DNA of 64,000 bases from Liquidambar formosana. Its lineage: Eukaryota; Streptophyta; Magnoliopsida; Saxifragales; Altingiaceae. The stretch covers positions 124,001 through 188,000 of the forward strand of contig JBBPBK010000059.1 of assembly GCA_039720395.1 (NCBI GenBank), given 5' to 3'. Made by a program: the position numbers and the translations under genes. The notes below the pieces were generated by a model that made no database searches, was not told the DNA's origin, and saw only the letters and a program-made list of their open reading frames with translations. How positions within the stretch are numbered: the first letter of the stretch is position 1; the number at the start of each line of letters is the position of its first letter. This document shows, one piece after another, positions 45,002 to 56,385 of the stretch.

Positions 45002-46399
45002 CTACTTTCTAGAGTAGGAGAGTATGGCAAACACGGTTTGTATAAAGGTGAAAAGCAGTATTAGAATGGCAGCTATGAATGAAGAGGTTCTCCACGGATC
45101 TTTGAAATAATCACGTTTCAAGGTGGCTCTCCATCTGGGCCACCGAGATTTGTAATGTTTATAGACTCTCCATCTGGGCCACCGAGATTTATAATGTTGA
45201 TAGACTTTTCGAGATACCTCACCATAATTGAAATCGTACGCAAGGGTGTCATTGTATAGGGTGTCATTGTATAGCCTGTTGAAAAGAAGGGATGTTTCTT
45301 CAGTACTTAATCCATGCCGTAGAATTCCTTCGTCAGAGAGCACATCCACATCCTTGCTAGTGTTGATGAGGTCATCTAAAAATACAGCGTACGATGTGAA
45401 ACGATTGGTACAAAAGCAGTTGCCTTGCTCATACGCTATGAGATTCCGAAAAAAGGATTCTGAATTGCTTTGGATTGATAAGGGAGGGATTTCAAACACT
45501 CCATTATGGAACTTGATGTTGAAAATGTCATCGCCAATTCCAATCCTGAATTTGATTCCAGCCTGCAAGAGATCGGCCACTGGGGGTGATCGGTGCCAGC
45601 TTGCTGTGTGCTGACTGCTTTTGTTTTCTGGTATGGTTTCTTCAACGGATGAGTGAAGCAAGCATTTATGTAAAAGGTCCAGTATATGCTTAATATCATG
45701 TTGATTACGTATGTCCTGTGGTGGCAATGTCAGCAACATCATTTCTCTAAAGAACCTGAGAGCAAGCGAAGAGAGGGTATATTGTTCTGGGTTGTCAACA
45801 TATATGGTTGGACGGATTAGCTCAAATAAATGCTGGAGAACAAACCAAGGAATTTGGTTTTCAATCAAAATTAAGTCATGATAAATATTTTCTTTCACGC
45901 AAGACCTGTTAAAAAAGGGGTCATCATGGTGTTTATCCACTAGACCTGCATATTTTAGGAAGAGCTCAATGAGGAAGCAACCATCAACAACCATCATTTG
46001 AATGAATTTAGAGTCATCGAGATCAATCGATTCTGCATAACACTCAGTAGCACGTTTCCGCAACACCCCAACGCTTTCAACGAACTGCAATGAAATTGTT
46101 CGAAACCCTTCTTCGTTTCCAACAAACTGGGACGGAGCTGTTTCTAGATCAAGAGGTGCAAATCGATTGTAGAGGCCATGCAGGTACCACAACTTTATCT
46201 TCTCCATCAGTGCTAGTCTTCTATTGTCACGGTGAAAAGGGCCAATTGAGACTATATTAGGATGAAAAACAGTCTCGTTATGCGTTTGCAGTGTCCTTGG
46301 GACTTTGAATATGCAATTGATCTCCGACAGGGATGGAAGATCATGACATAGGGCCATTAGTATCGTCGAATTAATACGGTCATTATCAGTTTCTGCCAT
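45002..46399 (-). CDS. DUF247 (UPF0481) family protein, copy B, 465 aa
   Basis: This is a full-length single-exon tandem paralogue of the gene at 37,960-39,357, with no frameshift or stop. By direct comparison I count about 17 amino-acid differences in 465 (roughly 96% identity). Eleven are N-terminal of residue 280, for example DLPSLSE for DPPSLPE and FHRDNRR for FHHDNRR. The conserved blocks VVDGCFLIELFLK and LIENQIPWFVLQ and the C-terminal hydrophobic anchor are unchanged, as are the doubled YNDTL and the repeated HYKSRWPRWR unit, so those internal repeats predate the duplication. The start ATG is at the same place. The 5' flank differs: 31 bp upstream of the start codon the hAT-like element at 46,431-47,369 separates the gene from its ancestral promoter region. 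Expression may therefore differ from copy A, which is inference. Biochemical function is unknown. Confidence 0.93.
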   Translation of the reverse strand: MAETDNDRINSTILMALCHDLPSLSEINCIFKVPRTLQTHNETVFHPNIVSIGPFHRDNRRLALMEKIKLWYLHGLYNRFAPLDLETAPSQFVGNEEGFRTISLQFVESVGVLRKRATECYAESIDLDDSKFIQMMVVDGCFLIELFLKYAGLVDKHHDDPFFNRSCVKENIYHDLILIENQIPWFVLQHLFELIRPTIYVDNPEQYTLSSLALRFFREMMLLTLPPQDIRNQHDIKHILDLLHKCLLHSSVEETIPENKSSQHTASWHRSPPVADLLQAGIKFRIGIGDDIFNIKFHNGVFEIPPLSIQSNSESFFRNLIAYEQGNCFCTNRFTSYAVFLDDLINTSKDVDVLSDEGILRHGLSTEETSLLFNRLYNDTLYNDTLAYDFNYGEVSRKVYQHYKSRWPRWRVYKHYKSRWPRWRATLKRDYFKDPWRTSSFIAAILILLFTFIQTVFAILSYSRK

Positions 46400-46430
46400 C
46401 CCAATTTTCCTCCAAGCCCACTAGTCGAAC

Positions 46431-47369
46431 TCAGGGGCGGATGCACATGGGTGCCCATGAGGGCACGTGCAACCACTCAAATCTTTGTTTTTTTTTCGAG
46501 GATAACCAGTTGTTGAAGAAGAATCAGAGTCACCACCCACTATTCTCCCTCTGGATCCTTCATCTTCCCTTCCCTTGTACGTTTCTCTCTCTAGAAAATC
46601 CAACTCCTTCATCATTCTCTCTTCTTCTCTCCTTATATTCTTCTTTGTCTTGATGTTGCATCTTCCAATACTGCCATTCTTAGAGCTTCGGCAAAGTCAG
46701 CAATGGAGAATGGGTGAAACCAGTTCATAAAATGGGAGGTGGAGTCCCCATTTGGTGCAAGCCGTGAAGTGCAAAGCAAATGTGTGAGTGATGGCTTATA
46801 TGGTGTGTCTAGTGTAGAGCAAAGCTAGTGTGTGAGTGTGTAGCCCCTTGAGTTGAATGTTTGTGTTAGTAGTGTAGTGTGGGTGTTTCTAGTGTGTATA
46901 AAAATGTGGCATAGTGTAGTGTGTTTAAGTGAGTGAGAGTTGTCCTAGTGTATAAATGAGAGTATCTTTCACCTTGTTGTGAGTAATTGTGGGTATTTAC
47001 ATATATATATTTTTTTAAATAAAAAATATATATTAAATGAGCGCATGATAACCTAGTGGCATTTTCTTACTTGTTGAATGAGCGAGTTTGGGTTCATGCC
47101 TATGAAAAATCATTTATACCAATTTGTTGATACTAAGGGAATTAGGGTTAAGGATATTCTATTGATTATCAAAAAAGAAAAAAGTGTGATTTTACTACAC
47201 ATTAATAAAATAGTTAATAATCAAGTTCAGCTACGTTTTATGCCATCCTTTGTTGTCGAATCATTAGTCTCTATCCTCCTCCATCACAGATTTCATCTCT
47301 TAAATTTTATTTGTCAGTTCTTATGTGCAAATGTGCAACTACTGGAAAAAAATCCTAGATCCGCCCCTA
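46431..47369. mobile_element. Non-autonomous hAT-like element upstream of DUF247 copy B, 939 bp
   Basis: The ends are TCAGGGGCGGATG and, from the right, TAGGGGCGGATCT. They are flanked by AGTCGAAC (46423-46430) and AGTCGAAG (47370-47377), an 8-bp duplication with one change. Unit A has the uninterrupted AGTCGAAG, so the insertion came after the tandem duplication. The interior has no hAT transposase. A frame at 47,078-47,470 runs across the right border and is not a real gene. Confidence 0.9.
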
Positions 47370-47407
47370 AGTCGAAGTACCAATTGTCAACAACAACCTA
47401 TGGCAGA

Positions 47408-47545
47408 AAATTAAGGAGCAAGTTGATTGGAGCACAAAAGCCTTTATTAATTAAAAACGTGTCTAGCTAGGAAAGCAAATTAAGGAGCAAGTTGATTGGA
47501 GCACAAAAGCCTTTATTAATTAAAAACGCGTCTAGCTAGGAAAGC
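47408..47545. repeat. 69-bp tandem duplication in unit B
   Basis: A 69-base unit starting AAATTAAGGAGCAAGTTGAT occurs at 47,408-47,476 and again at 47,477-47,545, differing by only about one base (ACGT or ACGC before GTCTAGCTAGG). Unit A has one copy, so this is a recent local duplication. Confidence 0.92.
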
Positions 47546-48231
47546 GGAGAAATACTGTGCAAACAAATTATAAAGTGAGCTAACTACCAGGAATATCTAT
47601 CTATATATATATATATATAATAGTCTCAATCAAATAAGCGTGTGATGATGTAGCTTTATATCCATATATCCAAAAAAAAAAAAAAATGTAGCTTTATATC
47701 TATATACAAAGTGATCGAACTACACTCTAATGTTATATTTGGCACTCTTTTATTAAAATAGCACAAAGGTGGTTAGAAAAATAAAAGAGAGGGTGGTTGT
47801 GCAAAAAAATTACATATTATGTCATTTGTATCATCGAAACACATTGTATCAAATTATAGCATTTAGTATTACTATAGCACGTGCTAAAATAGAAATATTA
47901 TAAACAAAATAGCATAAACCAGTATTGGAGATGCTCTAAGGGAATGTTGTTACCCTAATATTCATTGTTAGCCCGTTTTAATTTTAACCATGCAGATGTG
48001 GTCATACTCCTAAACCAGATTGGTAATCTAGGGCTTAATTGGCAGCTTTGGTACAAGTTGTAAATAGCGAGGAAGTTCTCAGGTGTTCTGACTTTTCCCC
48101 GAGCGAACATGATTACGAGGCCGGTTTCGGAAGGCGTGAGCCATTTGACTTCACAGGTTTTCTCCCAGCGAACGTGATCTATGATCATGGGGCCAGTCCG
48201 AAAGGCATGTGCCATTGACTGCCTGCCGTAT

Positions 48232-48530
48232 TGGCAATGGCGGAGTTTGGGGGCACTTGCGCCCCACTGGCTCAAATAAATTTTTTTCTTTTGGGGAGTA
48301 AATTATTATTTGATAGCTACTTTTTGAAATAATTACAAAAATAAGAAGATAGTAGTTATACAGCCTATTTGTAATAAGTTGACAAAAATATCATTTTTTA
48401 GTATACATTGGGAAATGATTATAAAAAGGTAATTTTTTCAAAGAAAAAAAAAACTCTAGATCTTTCAATTTTCACTTTATAGAATTACAGCACGATACCC
48501 CCATTGCAGATAAATCTTGAGTATGCCCCT
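48232..48530. mobile_element. Insertion specific to unit B
   Basis: In unit A the sequence CCGTTGACTGCCCTGCCCTAATGG runs into TTTTAGTTGG. In unit B about 300 bases intervene, starting near GGCAATGGCGGAGTTTGGGG and ending near AGTATGCCCCTACC. Inverted ends are weak (GGGGGCAC against GGGGCATA). It is probably a MITE, family not determined. Confidence 0.55.
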
Positions 48531-48539
48531 ACCTGTTGG

Positions 48540-48996
48540 TTTTTTAATTGGTTTTAATTAGTTTTCTTTCGTTTTGTTTGCAGTTGTTTCCGAGTTAGTG
48601 ATATTCTGACAGATTTATTGTGCTTAAAGGGGTGTTTCTTGAGAAGATCTTGGGGTGCTTTAAGAGTTTTATGGTTTGTGGTTGGGTTTTTCTACTGATT
48701 TTGGTTGTCCTTTGGGGTTTTTAAATATTTTTTTTTTTTGGTTGATGTTAGTTTAAGCCAAATATTTGTGGTGTTGTTTGTTGTGGGACATTTTGGTTGA
48801 TTGAAGGGATGAATTCATGCTCAGAAACTTGTTGAGATTTTGAATTTTTTAGTGCATCATGGGTGTTTTTATGGGTTTGGGTATATGGAATTTGGGGATT
48901 TTGGTTTCGGTGGGTTGTGTTCTGACTTTTGGGGCCATTACTGTTTGTACATCTCTTACTTTATATCAATCGAATACTTTTTTTCACTGATAAAAA
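48540..48996 (+). mobile_element. LINE 3'-end fragment with A-rich tail in unit B
   Basis: This is the unit B counterpart of 40,440-40,860. Here the 3' end is better preserved: TCTTACTTTATATCAATCGAATAC is followed by a short pyrimidine run and TCACTGATAAAAAAAAACAAAA, the usual end of plant L1 elements. No open frame remains. Confidence 0.6.
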
Positions 48997-49129
48997 AAAA
49001 CAAAATAATTAAATAATTTCTCTTAGCCAATAGCAGCAAAATATATATATATTTTTTTAAAAAAACCCATTAAAATTTTGACTGAACTCAAGGTAAAACC
49101 TAATGATGTAGCTGAATTTATAAGAGGTA

Positions 49130-49520
49130 GGTTATTGCCAACACCAAAATTCATTTGCACTCCCACGTTGTTTATACTTTTTTAAAGATTTAAGTAAAAT
49201 ATAAAAAGTTTTTATGAAAACTAATCGAGTTATCCATTAGAAAACATCATTTTGCACAACTTTGTAGAAGAAATATTTTCCACAATCTACTGTTTAAGTG
49301 GATTTTTTGGTTATTTACAATATATGTTTCATTTTTACTAAATGTTTCATGAAAAGTGACCAAAACTTGGAATAACTTTCTTCTACAAAGTAGTTTAGAG
49401 TGAGGTTTTCTCATGAACTTCACAATTATTTTTCGTAAAAATCTTTTATGTTTTTCATAAAACTTTAAAAAATATAAACTAAGTGGGGTGCAAAAGAATT
49501 TTGTAGTAACAATAGCCGCC
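49130..49520. mobile_element. Foldback MITE, family copy 3
   Basis: Arms beginning GGTTATTGCCAACACCAAAAT and ending AATTTTGTAGTAACAATAGCC are inverted repeats. The body matches copy 2 in unit A base for base over long stretches and copy 1 (26,414-26,822) more loosely. Confidence 0.75.
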
Positions 49521-50419
49521 CATAATTTATAATATCCAACTAAATTTCTACCACCAAACTATAAGTAATCACTAGGGATAGAGTATTTTTTTCCTCCTAT
49601 TTTTTTTTCTTCCTTTGTGTTGTGTGGAAAGTTATGATTGATAGTGCATGTTGTAGGGTGTTGAACTTCTCTCTTAACCAAAAAAGAGAAAATAAAAATA
49701 AAAGCTAAAAAAAAAGGAAAAAAACACTGGTCGTGTAGTAATTGCTAGGTGATTTCTGATTGGAAAATGCTAGAGAAACCAATCTTTTGTCCAAATCTAT
49801 TATCCAACTAATGCCACTTCAACTAACTATAAGTAGTTACATTTCAATAAAACTTTTAATTTGTTGACGGTGACACTCACATCAGTACATTATCTCATTA
49901 GTTTAACAAGTAGATTTGGACAAATGAGTTTTACGGTATAATACTCTACTTTTCTTATTAATAAGAGAAAGCTCAAACTCAAACTCTAAATAGGGATGGG
50001 GAGTTTGAAAAAGGATATTAGAAGAGGACTTACCTTAATTAGACGGAATAGTGAGAACCCCTTTGTGAATGGTAAATTAATTTGAGACAAACGAGGGAAA
50101 ATGATTTTGGCTCTCGAAGATAGAACTGCTGCAGCTCTCATTCACAAATATCCTTCCCCATCCATCTTTATAGGGCTATATATACAGCCTATACTTTATC
50201 TTCCAATTTTTTTAGAAAAAAGTTGCGTTGCATGCACGTTCGGATTTGGTAACTGGCGTCTATATATAGTCAAAAAGGCATAATTAGTCCACACTGGACA
50301 GTGGGCAAGTTATAAAAGCATATATGAAAAAAATATCTTCTCAAAATTCACGTCACTCATGCGCCAAGCTTACCTCAGCATAATTAATCCATGCAAGTTA
50401 CTAGTAGTGACCTGCCCAA

Positions 50420-52140
50420 TGCGCAATAAATTTAGTGTTTTTTTTTTAATATTTCTTTTATTTTTCTAAATCATACTTAATTTCTTTGAAAAAAAATTAA
50501 CAAACATTAGATAATTAAGAATTAGTAGGAGATAGTAGATAAAATGTGGTAATTTAAACCTAAGGAATCTTAGTATTGGGGGTTGTACGACATGCATTAG
50601 TGGGTTACAAGGTTTATTAGACCAATGTACGAGGTACAACTTTAATACATAGTACTGATATAAGTTAGGTTTATACATGTTCACTTGATTGTCATCTTAT
50701 ATATATTAGTCTTGATCGATTAGGTCAGCACGTGTTGCTATAAATTATATCAGTACCATGCATTGAGATTGTACTTTGTGCATTAGCCTAATGTACTCAT
50801 AACCTACTAATGCACGAGGTACAATCTCCAATGCGGGTGTTAATATAAAATATCAGCACGTCATCATCATCCATACACGGCCATATATCAGTATGCACTA
50901 ATCTGGCCCTTCGTTTGCTTTACCCCTCATCCAGCGGCTAATATGTGTTTAGCACTTAAAAAACCCATCAGTCACTGATCGATCGACCCAGATATCTGCA
51001 TCACTTTACCTTTTCCTCACTCTCATTTCACGAGCCACAATTACGCGATCTAGATCGCGAAGGCATCAATTCAATGATTTTTTCATCAAACAAAATGCAT
51101 CATTAACAAAAGACAGTAGTAACTGCACCAAAATTTTTCATTAAAAAAAAGGGCAGCAAATAAAGGGGGGGAAAAAACACAGTAAAGGGCAAACACTCAC
51201 TAGGGAACGGTTGCCGGAAATGATGATCGCCTGAGGAGGGAAGGGGTCCTCAGCTACCAATATATGACCGATGTGATATTTAATATGCATGGTTTGTGTG
51301 AGAATGGTACTTAATCCAATGATGAATTTTACAAAATATAAGTGATGCAATAAATTATTAAAAATTGTATCAAAATTTGTGTAAAGATTGTTTCTCGAAG
51401 GGAATTCATTAAATTAGCTTTTGTTGTTGTTGTTGTTGTTTTTTTTTTTTTTTTTTTTTAATAGATAGAGGAAGGGTTTCCATTACTTCGTAGACCTCTC
51501 AATCAGTGGTGGAGTTTAGAATTTTCTATGACCAACTCTATCTATAATCGGGTCTATTTTTGTTTGGATGTTTATGTTTATGTTTTTGCTCAATTTAGAA
51601 ATTAAACAATCCTTTTAAGTAACTTTTTGCCGATTGTTTTTTTTACCTAATATACGATGAGAAGGACAAAGAATTCTTTTTTGAACTTAATAATTAATAC
51701 AAAGCACAAATATTTATTGTTGATAAAATAGGTACAATTAAAAATATTAAACTTTTGTGAAATTAAAGGGGTAAGAGTTATTTATATGAAAGGAACAAAG
51801 AAAAAGGGAGGATTATAATTAGAAAATGTGAAGGATCAATTTTTTTTTTTTTTTTTTCGTTGGGTCAGATTAAAAAATATCAAAATTTATATATAGTAAA
51901 AACCATTTTTGAAATGGGGTGAGACGTTACCCTCTCCGTCCACCCCTAAGTCAATTAAATGAACATTTGTCATTGACTTTAACGGGGGTGGGTTAGATTT
52001 TCCAAACATTTGAGAGAAGAAAATGTTGACCGTTGAAAAAATGGAGAGTTGTTGAAGACTCCGTTTAAGAGCTTGTTTGGTTGTCCAAGTATGATCTTAC
52101 GAGTTACGAAGACTTGGCCTCAGTTCGTCAAAGTATTACC
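50420..52140. other. Non-coding end of unit B, counterpart of 42,800-44,030
   Basis: Shared words include ACATTAGATAATTA, GAATTAGTAGGA, ATATCTGCA with CACTTTAC, TCATTTCACGAGCCACAA and TGGGGTGAGACGTTACC. A GTT microsatellite plus T-run lies at 51,422-51,458. Unit A has a run of 15 G at about 43,399-43,413 where unit B has only seven. No gene is seen in either copy. Confidence 0.75.
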
Positions 52141-52154
52141 TTAAAATATATTTT

Positions 52155-52645
52155 TGGATAAATATCTAAAATATATCTCATAAAAAGAATTATATAAATA
52201 AAAAAAATCATAAAATAATTTTCATATAAAAAAACCAAATAAAGTTAAAAAAAAAAAAAAAAAAAAAACCCAAGATCTTAACTTTCATCCAATTCCGTTT
52301 GAGTAATGAATTTTCTTGACTAAAATAACCTTATTACATTTTTATTGAAATATAAAAATAATTATTCAAAATTTGTATTACTATTTTTTTATCTAATAAA
52401 TGAATTACTTGTCATTTTTCACAAAAAAAAGGAAAAATGAAAAGAAAACGAACAAATAAATAATTATAAAATGGCCGGGTGTGTCGGTTCAAAAATTATA
52501 TATTTTAAACAAAGTTGGATGAAAGTTAGGATATTGGGGTTTTTTGGATATATTATAACTTTATTTGGGTTTTTTAGATAGGAAAATTACTTTATAAGTT
52601 TTTTTGGATAGAATTCTTTTTTGAGAGATATTTTAGATATTTCTT
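52155..52645. mobile_element. Foldback element spanning the duplication breakpoint, intact only here
   Basis: The left arm (GATAAATATCTAAAATATAT, then AAAGAATTATA, AAAATAATTTTC, AACTTTCATCCAATTCCG) is mirrored by the right arm (TTGGATGAAAGTTAGGATAT, AGGAAAATTAC, GATAGAATTCTTT, GAGAGATATTTTAGATATTTC). The unit A copy (44,030-44,376) has only the left arm and is cut where unit B begins. The arms are about 170 bases long with no coding. Confidence 0.85.
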
Positions 52646-53691
52646 ATTTTCACACGTCTGATTAACAAACCGTAGTCGATCAACAGTCTAGATGACATTG
52701 GACTAACAAACAAGGGTCAAGTCTTGATCTTGTTTTCTTAAAAAACGTGTAGATAAATGTTATAAATTTTTTTTTTTTTTTTGTCGTAAAAATAACATCC
52801 AAAAAAAAAAAAAAAAAATGTTATGATCTTGAGATTTGTTTTAAATTTTAAATTAGTTGGTCACAATTTGCTGCTTGCATGTTTCACTTTTATTATCCAG
52901 TCAATTTTGAAACATGTTGGCTCCAAAACTAAGAAAAAAAAAATTCGATCACTTTCATCCCAACAAGCCTTAATGCAACCGTTCATTCTTTTTCCTGCAA
53001 TTCCCGACTGGAAAAGCCCAATCTCTAAAGTCCTTTGTGAGATTTGTTTACTAATGGCAATGGTCAACTAACCTCTCTCTCCTCCTTTTTTTTTTTTTTT
53101 TGGTGGTTGGGTTAATTATTCTAGCATGTAAGTAGTTGAGAATTTATATATCAACGACGATTAAGTTGATGAATAATACATGTTTTCTTGTAAATCATGA
53201 GATTTGCCCTTCCTTTTGAATATTTACACTTACATGGTTGGAGCTCATCTGCGATAGTAATTCTTGAGAAAAGTGAAATTACCGGAAGAGAGAGACCATT
53301 TCTTCTTCAATAAGGTGAATACTAAGAATCTAAGATGGCAATTGAGAAAAGATTGAAAGCTGCAATCTACATCACTTCTGCATTCAGTGCTTCTAAGCCC
53401 TTTTCTTTATCATTAATATCTCTGGATTACCTTAAAATTGAATTTAGTCATTTTTAATTATTGAGTCATTGGCTCGAAATGTAATGTTGCCGCTCTGCAA
53501 ACTCAGATACTTCTGTTTATAGAAGGTTTTCTTGGGTGAAATCTTCAAGATTTTGATTTAAATCTAACATTTTTCAATGAGTTTTTAGGATATATGATTT
53601 GTGGTTATTCACTAGACAATTAGAGGGATCCTGGCATCTAAACTTGAATTTGGTAACAACTTTATAAGTGTCACAATTGATGTTTGAGAGA

Positions 53692-53901
53692 TGTTAGTGT
53701 CCCACATCGGTTGCGAACGATATCTAAAATAGGCTTATAAGATGGCATTGGACACTTTCTTAGTAAGGCGCCTTTTGGGCATAAGACCCATAATGACAAA
53801 CCCGTGAGGCTGGCCAGTGGGTTGGGCCAGAGCGGATAGACAGTGGGCTAAGCCAAAACGGACAATACCTTAAGGTGAGGGGTTGGGCCGCGCCTCTAAC
53901 A
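53692..53901 (+). mobile_element. Solo LTR of a TRIM-type retrotransposon, 210 bp
   Basis: The sequence starts TGTTAGTGTCCCACATCGG and ends GCGCCTCTAACA, giving TG...CA ends and the start typical of small plant TRIM LTRs. The flanks AGAGA (53687-53691) and AGAGG (53902-53906) match at four of five bases. No internal region or second LTR is present. Confidence 0.8.
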
Positions 53902-54021
53902 AGAGGAAATAATGACCAGAACAGGGTAAAAAAAATTCCAAAATAGGTCAACCAAAGTCAAACCAGGTCGGATGCAAACTGGATTGGACACAAAACCAAG
54001 CTCCACAAAACCTATCACTTT

Positions 54022-54330
54022 AATGGCCAGTGGTGTACCTCCTCTAATTAGACGTCTTCCGAATGAGATGCAAAACATCCAAGGCCTAAAGAATGCAAAT
54101 GGGCAATGGACGTATCCGCAAGGTGGTTCATATATATAATCGGGCACAAGCTGAACAGATGCCACTGATGCATGCCAGGGCTTAATCCCTACCAGGTAAG
54201 ATAGAGGCTTCTTCTTGTTATAATAACTGGTCTCTGCTACAAAAGGTTTCTAGTTATTGACACACCATTTTTTTTCAGAATTTTTTGTAATAGCCAATTG
54301 AGTTTCATCATATATATGTTATATTTAATG
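54022..54330 (+). pseudogene. Partial FY copy, second piece (rest of exon 17 and start of intron 17)
   Basis: Homology resumes at GGCCAGTGGTGTACCTCC, matching FY from about 24,922. It runs through GCAAACATCCAAGGCCTA-like and CGTATCCGCAAGGTGGT words to the exon 17 donor (CCCTACCAGGTAAGATAGAGG at about 54,186) and some 130 bases into intron 17. Frameshifts and a TATATATAATC interruption break the frame. Together with 33,154-34,510 it makes one contiguous FY segment interrupted by about 19.5 kb. Confidence 0.92.
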
Positions 54331-54339
54331 TTTAGAGTT

Positions 54340-55200
54340 GTGTGTAACAAACACTACTTTATGAGTTTCTTCTTTCTTTTTTTCTTTTTTTTTTGTTTTT
54401 GTTTTTTGTTTTGTGCTGCGTGTACCTTGATATGAGACTGAGGTGGTACAACGCAAGGGAATTAAGTATTTTGAGGAACGGGAAAGAATTTTGTGGAACT
54501 GTAAAGATAAGTAAAAAGATTTCAAATAATCTTAAAAATATGCAAAAGATATAGAATTAAGAAATGATTGGCGGATTGCCTCTTTGATCGCCAAAGGACC
54601 GCCTCTCGATCAGGAGGGGTTGGGACTCATGTGAGCGTATTCTCATGAAAAAAAAAGCAGGTGGTGTCAAAAGTAAAACAGTTCGTCATTCATTTTGTTT
54701 CTTTTTTTAACATTCATATTACACATATTTTTTTTTAGATGGAACCAAGGATTGCAATAGTCCCTGCAGGGCTGGTGAAGCGACTCCCCTCCTAAAAAGA
54801 ACAAAAGCAAAATTACAAATGCCCACTATACGTCTCTAAATTTGGTAGTGTAGTTACTAATTAATGGTAGCAAACGTATTCCAACGAATTGAAATACCAA
54901 GGCAATTTACATCGGAAGTTCAAGAAAAACAAGTACTCAAATGCTTTTCGTGGATGATCGACTTCTCGGCACCCATAAGAATTTATGTATGCTTCAAATT
55001 TATAAATTTGATAGAGCTCCAAAATGATGCCGTTTTAAACATACTTAGGTGTTCGTGAATGCACTGTCAAATAAAACAAATGCTTTTATATGTATTTGAT
55101 TTTTTAGGGACTTGAAGCTATCCAAGACATTCCCAAATCCTGATTCTTCCATTAAGGGGCGTGAGAGATAAACAAGGAAACATAGAAGAAGATTGTTTAA
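54340..55200. other. No gene recognised
   Basis: AT-rich intergenic sequence with a T-rich stretch (54,375-54,410). Nothing in it can be assigned. Confidence 0.6.
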
Positions 55201-55204
55201 AAAT

Positions 55205-55350
55205 GAAAATGACCTAAAACATTCCAAAATATGAAGTGCTTTAAGCACTATCCATCTTGACCTCCAAAGGCAGAGCAATTTCATCTTGACCTCCAGAGGC
55301 AGAGCAATTTCATAAAACATTCCAAAATATGAAGTGCTTTAAGAATTCGT
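55205..55350. repeat. Nested short repeats (29-bp and 30-bp units)
   Basis: CTTGACCTCCAAAGGCAGAG at about 55,257 and CTTGACCTCCAGAGGCAGAG at about 55,286 are tandem. The word ACATTCCAAAATATGAAGTG occurs both before (55,218) and after (55,317) them. This is a local duplication of no known function. Confidence 0.8.
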
Positions 55351-56385
55351 GGTTCAATTTCATAAATTTGATATAGCTCGCTAGTGATACCATTTTAAAG
55401 CTTCTCAATTAGCAAAATGGCAAAGTGGGGGAGAGGGAGAGAGGAGCGGTGAAAAAGAGAAAGAAATTGCTTTGAAACTGTGATTCAAAAACATCCCTTT
55501 AAAAAAAAAAAAAAAGATCCCAATTTGATCATTCTCCACTCAATTAGTCAATGTGGTGAAACTTAGTTAGCAATTAGTCACATTTTAAAAGAGAAAATCC
55601 CTAGTTTACCCTTATTATTACTAAGGGCACTAACTTTTTTGTTATTAAGGACACCCTAGGTAACTAACTTGATTTTTTGGTGTTCCAATTTTTATAAACT
55701 TAAAACTTGCAATATACATATCTGTTTTTTGAAAAAATTATATATTTTGGAACCTACTCATCGACTTCTTCGAAACAGAATCCATATTGATTAGGTAATT
55801 ATTAAAAAATTAAAACTATAAAATTTTACTACTTGGCAAGGTACAACATAATATTTCGTAAAACTGTAAAAGTAGTAAAATTTTACAGTTTGACATCATT
55901 CACTTCGTAAAACTGTTAAATTTTATTATTTCATAAAAATGTAAAATTTGTTACTAGAGTGTTTGCTTCTTCCCTTTGTCGAGAAAATTTCTGAAAGAAA
56001 GAAAAGAAAAGAAAATGAAGGAAAATTGATTGTCAGTAGGGATCCAATTGATTTTTGCAAAGGAACTAGATTGATCCTTACGAAGGACCTAGGTGTGGAC
56101 TAAAGAGATGTCCATCCAACCTAGGCACGTGCACAAGCTTTTCCCATTTCTCGATCTCTCCTCTTCACTTCTTCCCTCGCTCGCCGGCACCAATGACCAC
56201 GACCAAATGAAGACAACAACAAGACCCCTCATAAACCATGCATAAACACCATTTTAAAAAAAATTATGATGGTTGAGTGTTACCATCCAATGGCTGGTGT
56301 GTTGGTGTTGTGCACATCAAGCAATTCCATCTCTCAAAAATATTAATTAGCTTGTAAAGCCAACTATAACTAAGATATTACGTAC

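Larger units (their letters stand above)
44377..52510. repeat. Tandem duplication, unit B (8.1 kb)
   Basis: Unit B repeats unit A in the same order and orientation: LINE 3' end (44,377-44,780), AT microsatellite, DUF247 gene, upstream region, LINE fragment, foldback MITE, the GCTCTCATTCACAAATATCC region, and the foldback element at the end. It is longer than A chiefly because of a 939-bp hAT-like insertion (46,431-47,369), a 69-bp tandem duplication and a block at about 48,232-48,530. Confidence 0.92.

Noticed and set aside
47078..47470. 130-codon frame at the right end of the hAT-like element
   Set aside because: It crosses the transposon border and target duplication into unit B sequence, so it cannot be an ancestral gene, and no hAT transposase motif is seen.
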